From assembly GCA_030835005.1 (NCBI GenBank), contig JAUQWT010000370.1, forward strand, positions 1 to 8,606: a stretch of DNA of 8,606 nt, given 5' to 3'. Each line of letters opens with the position of its first letter. Position 1 is the first letter of the stretch. The translations under genes were made by a program, and so were the position numbers. Positions 7,107-8,606 of the stretch are shown one piece after another. The DNA comes from Ignavibacteria bacterium. Lineage in GTDB: Bacteria; Bacteroidota; Ignavibacteria; Tepidaquicellales; OLB5. The notes beneath the pieces were generated by a model. The model was not told where the DNA came from. It did no database searches and was given only the letters and a program-made list of their open reading frames with translations.

Positions 7107-7122
7107 TGGCACAGAAATTGTA
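7107..7122 (+). promoter_or_regulatory. Sigma-54-type (-24/-12) promoter for the disordered-protein and ferritin-like operon
   Basis: TGGCAC-AGAAA-TTGTA has the exact spacing of the sigma-54 consensus TGGCACG-N4-TTGCW. It differs by A for G after TGGCAC and T for C at the -12 base. The predicted start is near 7133, leaving a leader of about 43 bases before the ATG at 7176. The palindrome at 7043-7056 supplies an upstream activator site. No better -35/-10 promoter was evident in the 240-bp intergenic region. Confidence 0.7.
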
Positions 7123-7175
7123 TTTATATGAGTACAATTCTAACTTATAATTATAAAATTTAGAGGGCTACTATT

Positions 7176-7856
7176 ATGACCAATCCAAAAACACAGACAA
7201 CAAACTCTGAACAGAATTATCAGGAAAACAATAATGATAATAATGAACAGAACCGCCAGCAGGAAGTAGAGCTTCCCACTCCGCAAAAGAAAAACGATGA
7301 GATAACTACGGGTAACAATTCTTCGAAAGTGAATCAGAATAAGGACAATCTTATTGCTGATCAAGAAACCCTCGATCCTGATACCAGGAAGCAGAAAAAT
7401 GAACAGTCTGCAGGTTTTTCAGTTGACGAAAAAGGTAAATTGAAAAATGAAGAGAACAAGCGTGGAGATAAGATCGAAAGAGTAGAACGCGATGATACCC
7501 GCGAACAGAAAACACAGGATGCAAACTGGCAAAAAGATAAGATGAATGAAGCAAATAACCAGCAGGGCGATCAAGAGAACGTTGATGATAACGCAGGAAT
7601 AATAAACGATGAGACGACCCTGAAGGAAAATCAAAGAAGTCCTGAAGAAAGAGAAACCCGTGAAGATTCAATATTAAACAGGCCAAAAACAGAAACATAC
7701 GAAAGAGATACTAATGAAGATACCGGGAAAACAATTAAGGACATGAATTACACTCATACCCGTGAAGAGGAAAAACGGAAGCAGAAAAACTCACGTAAAC
7801 ATAATGAAGAACAGAACAAAAACCGCAAAGACAGGAAATTTACAGCACCGCTTTAA
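7176..7856 (+). CDS. Highly hydrophilic, probably intrinsically disordered protein, 226 aa
   Basis: I recognise no domain. Nearly the whole chain is Asn, Gln, Glu, Asp, Lys, Arg and Thr; there is no Cys, one Trp, very few aromatic residues and no hydrophobic stretch able to form a core, signal peptide or membrane segment. It should be cytoplasmic and largely unfolded. The N-terminus is rich in Asn/Gln (for example NYQENNNDNNEQNRQQ) and the C-terminus is basic (from about 200, EEEKRKQKNSRKHNEEQNKN). This recalls LEA-like and hydrophilin-like desiccation or osmotic-stress proteins, but Gly is only about 3%, below the usual hydrophilin criterion, and no LEA repeat is visible, so the comparison concerns physical character only. 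The ATG at 7176 follows AGAGGG (7162-7167) by eight bases. It is the first gene behind the sigma-54-like promoter and lies 29 bases before the ferritin-like gene, which suggests a shared stress role. Confidence 0.8.
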   Translation: MTNPKTQTTNSEQNYQENNNDNNEQNRQQEVELPTPQKKNDEITTGNNSSKVNQNKDNLIADQETLDPDTRKQKNEQSAGFSVDEKGKLKNEENKRGDKIERVERDDTREQKTQDANWQKDKMNEANNQQGDQENVDDNAGIINDETTLKENQRSPEERETREDSILNRPKTETYERDTNEDTGKTIKDMNYTHTREEEKRKQKNSRKHNEEQNKNRKDRKFTAPL

Positions 7857-7885
7857 TTGAAAATAATAAACTTAAGGAGAAAAAT

Positions 7886-8392
7886 ATGGCAAAAATGAAA
7901 ACACTTGAAGATTTCTTTATGGATGAGCTTAAAGATGTCTATAGCGCTGAAAAGCAGATAACAAAGGCGTTGCCAAAGATGGAAAAAACAGCAACAGCAG
8001 AAGAGCTGAAAGGCGCGTTTGAAAATCATTTGAAAGAAACTGAAGGACAGATAGCCCGGCTTGATAAGATAGGTACAATTTTAGGCAAAAACCTGGCAGG
8101 CAAAAAATGCAAAGCAATGGAAGGCCTCATGGAAGAAGGCAAGGAATTAATGGAAGAGGAAGCAGAACCTGAAGTAATGGACGCAGCATTAATTGCAGCA
8201 GCCCAAAAAGTTGAACATTACGAAATGGCAACTTATGGATGCCTGAAAACATATGCAAGGCTGCTTGGATATGATGAGATCGGCGATCTTCTGCAGGAAA
8301 CTCTTGATGAAGAAGGCAATGCAGATAAAGTTCTGACTGAAATAGCAGAACAAATAAATATCGATGCAGTAGAGCCTGTAGAATCAGAATAG
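7886..8392 (+). CDS. YciE/YciF-family (DUF892) ferritin-like protein
   Basis: The 168-residue product has the length and signature segments of the YciE/YciF family: LEDFFMDELKDVYSAEKQI (8-25), ALPKME, FENHLKETEGQIARLD (45-60), KKCKAMEGLMEEGKEL (73-88), ALIAAAQKVEHYEMATYG (101-118) and LLQETLDEEGNAD (135-147). The family forms ferritin-like four-helix bundles, and some members are stress-induced and linked to oxidative or osmotic stress; biochemical roles are poorly settled. Candidate metal ligands by position are E22, H48, E51, E53, E110, H111, E113 and E142/E143; I infer these from the helix pattern, not from a structure. The ATG at 7886 follows AAGGAGA (7874-7880) at good spacing. It is cytoplasmic, with no signal peptide. 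It is the second gene of the unit behind the sigma-54-like promoter at 7107-7122, and a terminator follows 38 bases after its stop. Confidence 0.93.
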   Translation: MAKMKTLEDFFMDELKDVYSAEKQITKALPKMEKTATAEELKGAFENHLKETEGQIARLDKIGTILGKNLAGKKCKAMEGLMEEGKELMEEEAEPEVMDAALIAAAQKVEHYEMATYGCLKTYARLLGYDEIGDLLQETLDEEGNADKVLTEIAEQINIDAVEPVESE

Positions 8393-8430
8393 TAAAATAA
8401 TGAAAGATACTCCCAATCATATTTCCCCTC

Positions 8431-8456
8431 GCCCGCTCTGTGAAAACGGAGCGGGC
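8431..8456 (+). terminator. Rho-independent terminator after the ferritin-like gene
   Basis: GCCCGCTC (8431-8438) pairs perfectly with GAGCGGGC (8449-8456). The stem extends inward by a T-G wobble and a G-C pair to a TGAAAA loop, about 10 bp in all and much richer in GC than its surroundings. The following tract, TCCTATTT, is a weak T run, so termination may be incomplete. It ends the operon begun at 7176. Confidence 0.8.
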
Positions 8457-8497
8457 TCCTATTTAGAAATGATGCTTACTAATGGAGAGTGATTAAA

Positions 8498-8606
8498 ATG
8501 CCGCAAACAGGATCAACAAACCGGAATAAGGCGCTGAAAAAAGGAGCAGAAAAACGTAAAGCTGAACTTTCCCCGAAAAGGAAAAGACAGTATAAACATA
8601 TTCTGG
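8498..8606 (+). CDS. Small Lys/Arg-rich protein (3' end outside the window)
   Basis: Thirty-six codons are visible, with ATG at 8498 preceded by GGAGAG (8484-8489) eight bases upstream. The visible part is strongly basic (NRNKALKKGAEKRKAEL, then SPKRKRQYKHIL) with no hydrophobic segment, so it is cytoplasmic and possibly nucleic-acid binding. The segment SPKRKRQYKHIL loosely resembles small proteins often annotated as plasmid-stabilisation or stress proteins, whose core is an xKxxRxxxHI-type helix. This is a weak impression from a fragment. It lies beyond the terminator at 8431-8456 and may have its own promoter or depend on read-through. Confidence 0.65.
   Translation, partial: MPQTGSTNRNKALKKGAEKRKAELSPKRKRQYKHIL

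Noticed and set aside
6927..7112. 61-codon minus-strand frame in the intergenic region
   Set aside because: It overlaps the palindrome, the repeats and the -24 element, and I recognise nothing in its product. The regulatory reading explains the stretch better.

Overview
The window is AT-rich bacterial chromosomal DNA with tightly packed genes, good purine-rich ribosome binding sites and sigma-54-type regulatory elements. Nothing in it fixes the species. The very long multi-PAS histidine kinase, the NtrC-family regulator and the YciE/YciF-type ferritin-like protein together would suit a free-living member of the Bacteroidota/Ignavibacteriota (FCB) side of the tree, but this is inference from protein style only. 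No tRNA, rRNA, CRISPR array, insertion sequence or phage gene was seen.

Layout. Positions 1-419 (minus strand) hold a two-gene unit: an unrecognised 45-residue protein followed by a receiver-domain response regulator that runs off the left edge. A 182-bp divergent region (420-601) separates it from a plus-strand two-component pair: a 1651-residue membrane histidine kinase (602-5557) and, 7 bases later, a sigma-54-dependent NtrC-family response regulator (5565-6935). A 240-bp intergenic region (6936-7175) leads into a second plus-strand unit: a 226-residue, extremely hydrophilic, probably disordered protein (7176-7856) and a YciE/YciF (DUF892) ferritin-like protein (7886-8392). A rho-independent terminator (8431-8456) closes this unit. 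A small Lys/Arg-rich protein begins at 8498 and runs off the right edge.

How it may work together. Each flanking intergenic region carries a sequence with sigma-54 (-24/-12) architecture, TGGCAC-N5-TTGT. One points left, into the small protein/receiver unit; the other points right, into the disordered-protein/ferritin-like unit. Upstream of each lies a related palindrome, TGACA-N4-TGTC(A/T), and its centre is 57.5 bp from the first base of TGGCAC in both cases. The regulator encoded between them has the receiver, AAA+ and Fis-type DNA-binding domains of a sigma-54 activator. The simplest reading is a local stress circuit. The kinase senses a signal through its periplasmic CHASE3-like domain and/or its cytoplasmic PAS/GAF domains and phosphorylates the regulator. 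The regulator then binds the two palindromes and activates both flanking operons: a stress-protection output (disordered protein plus ferritin-like protein) and a second receiver protein that may feed back on or branch the signal. The sequence elements are directly visible; the circuit is inference.
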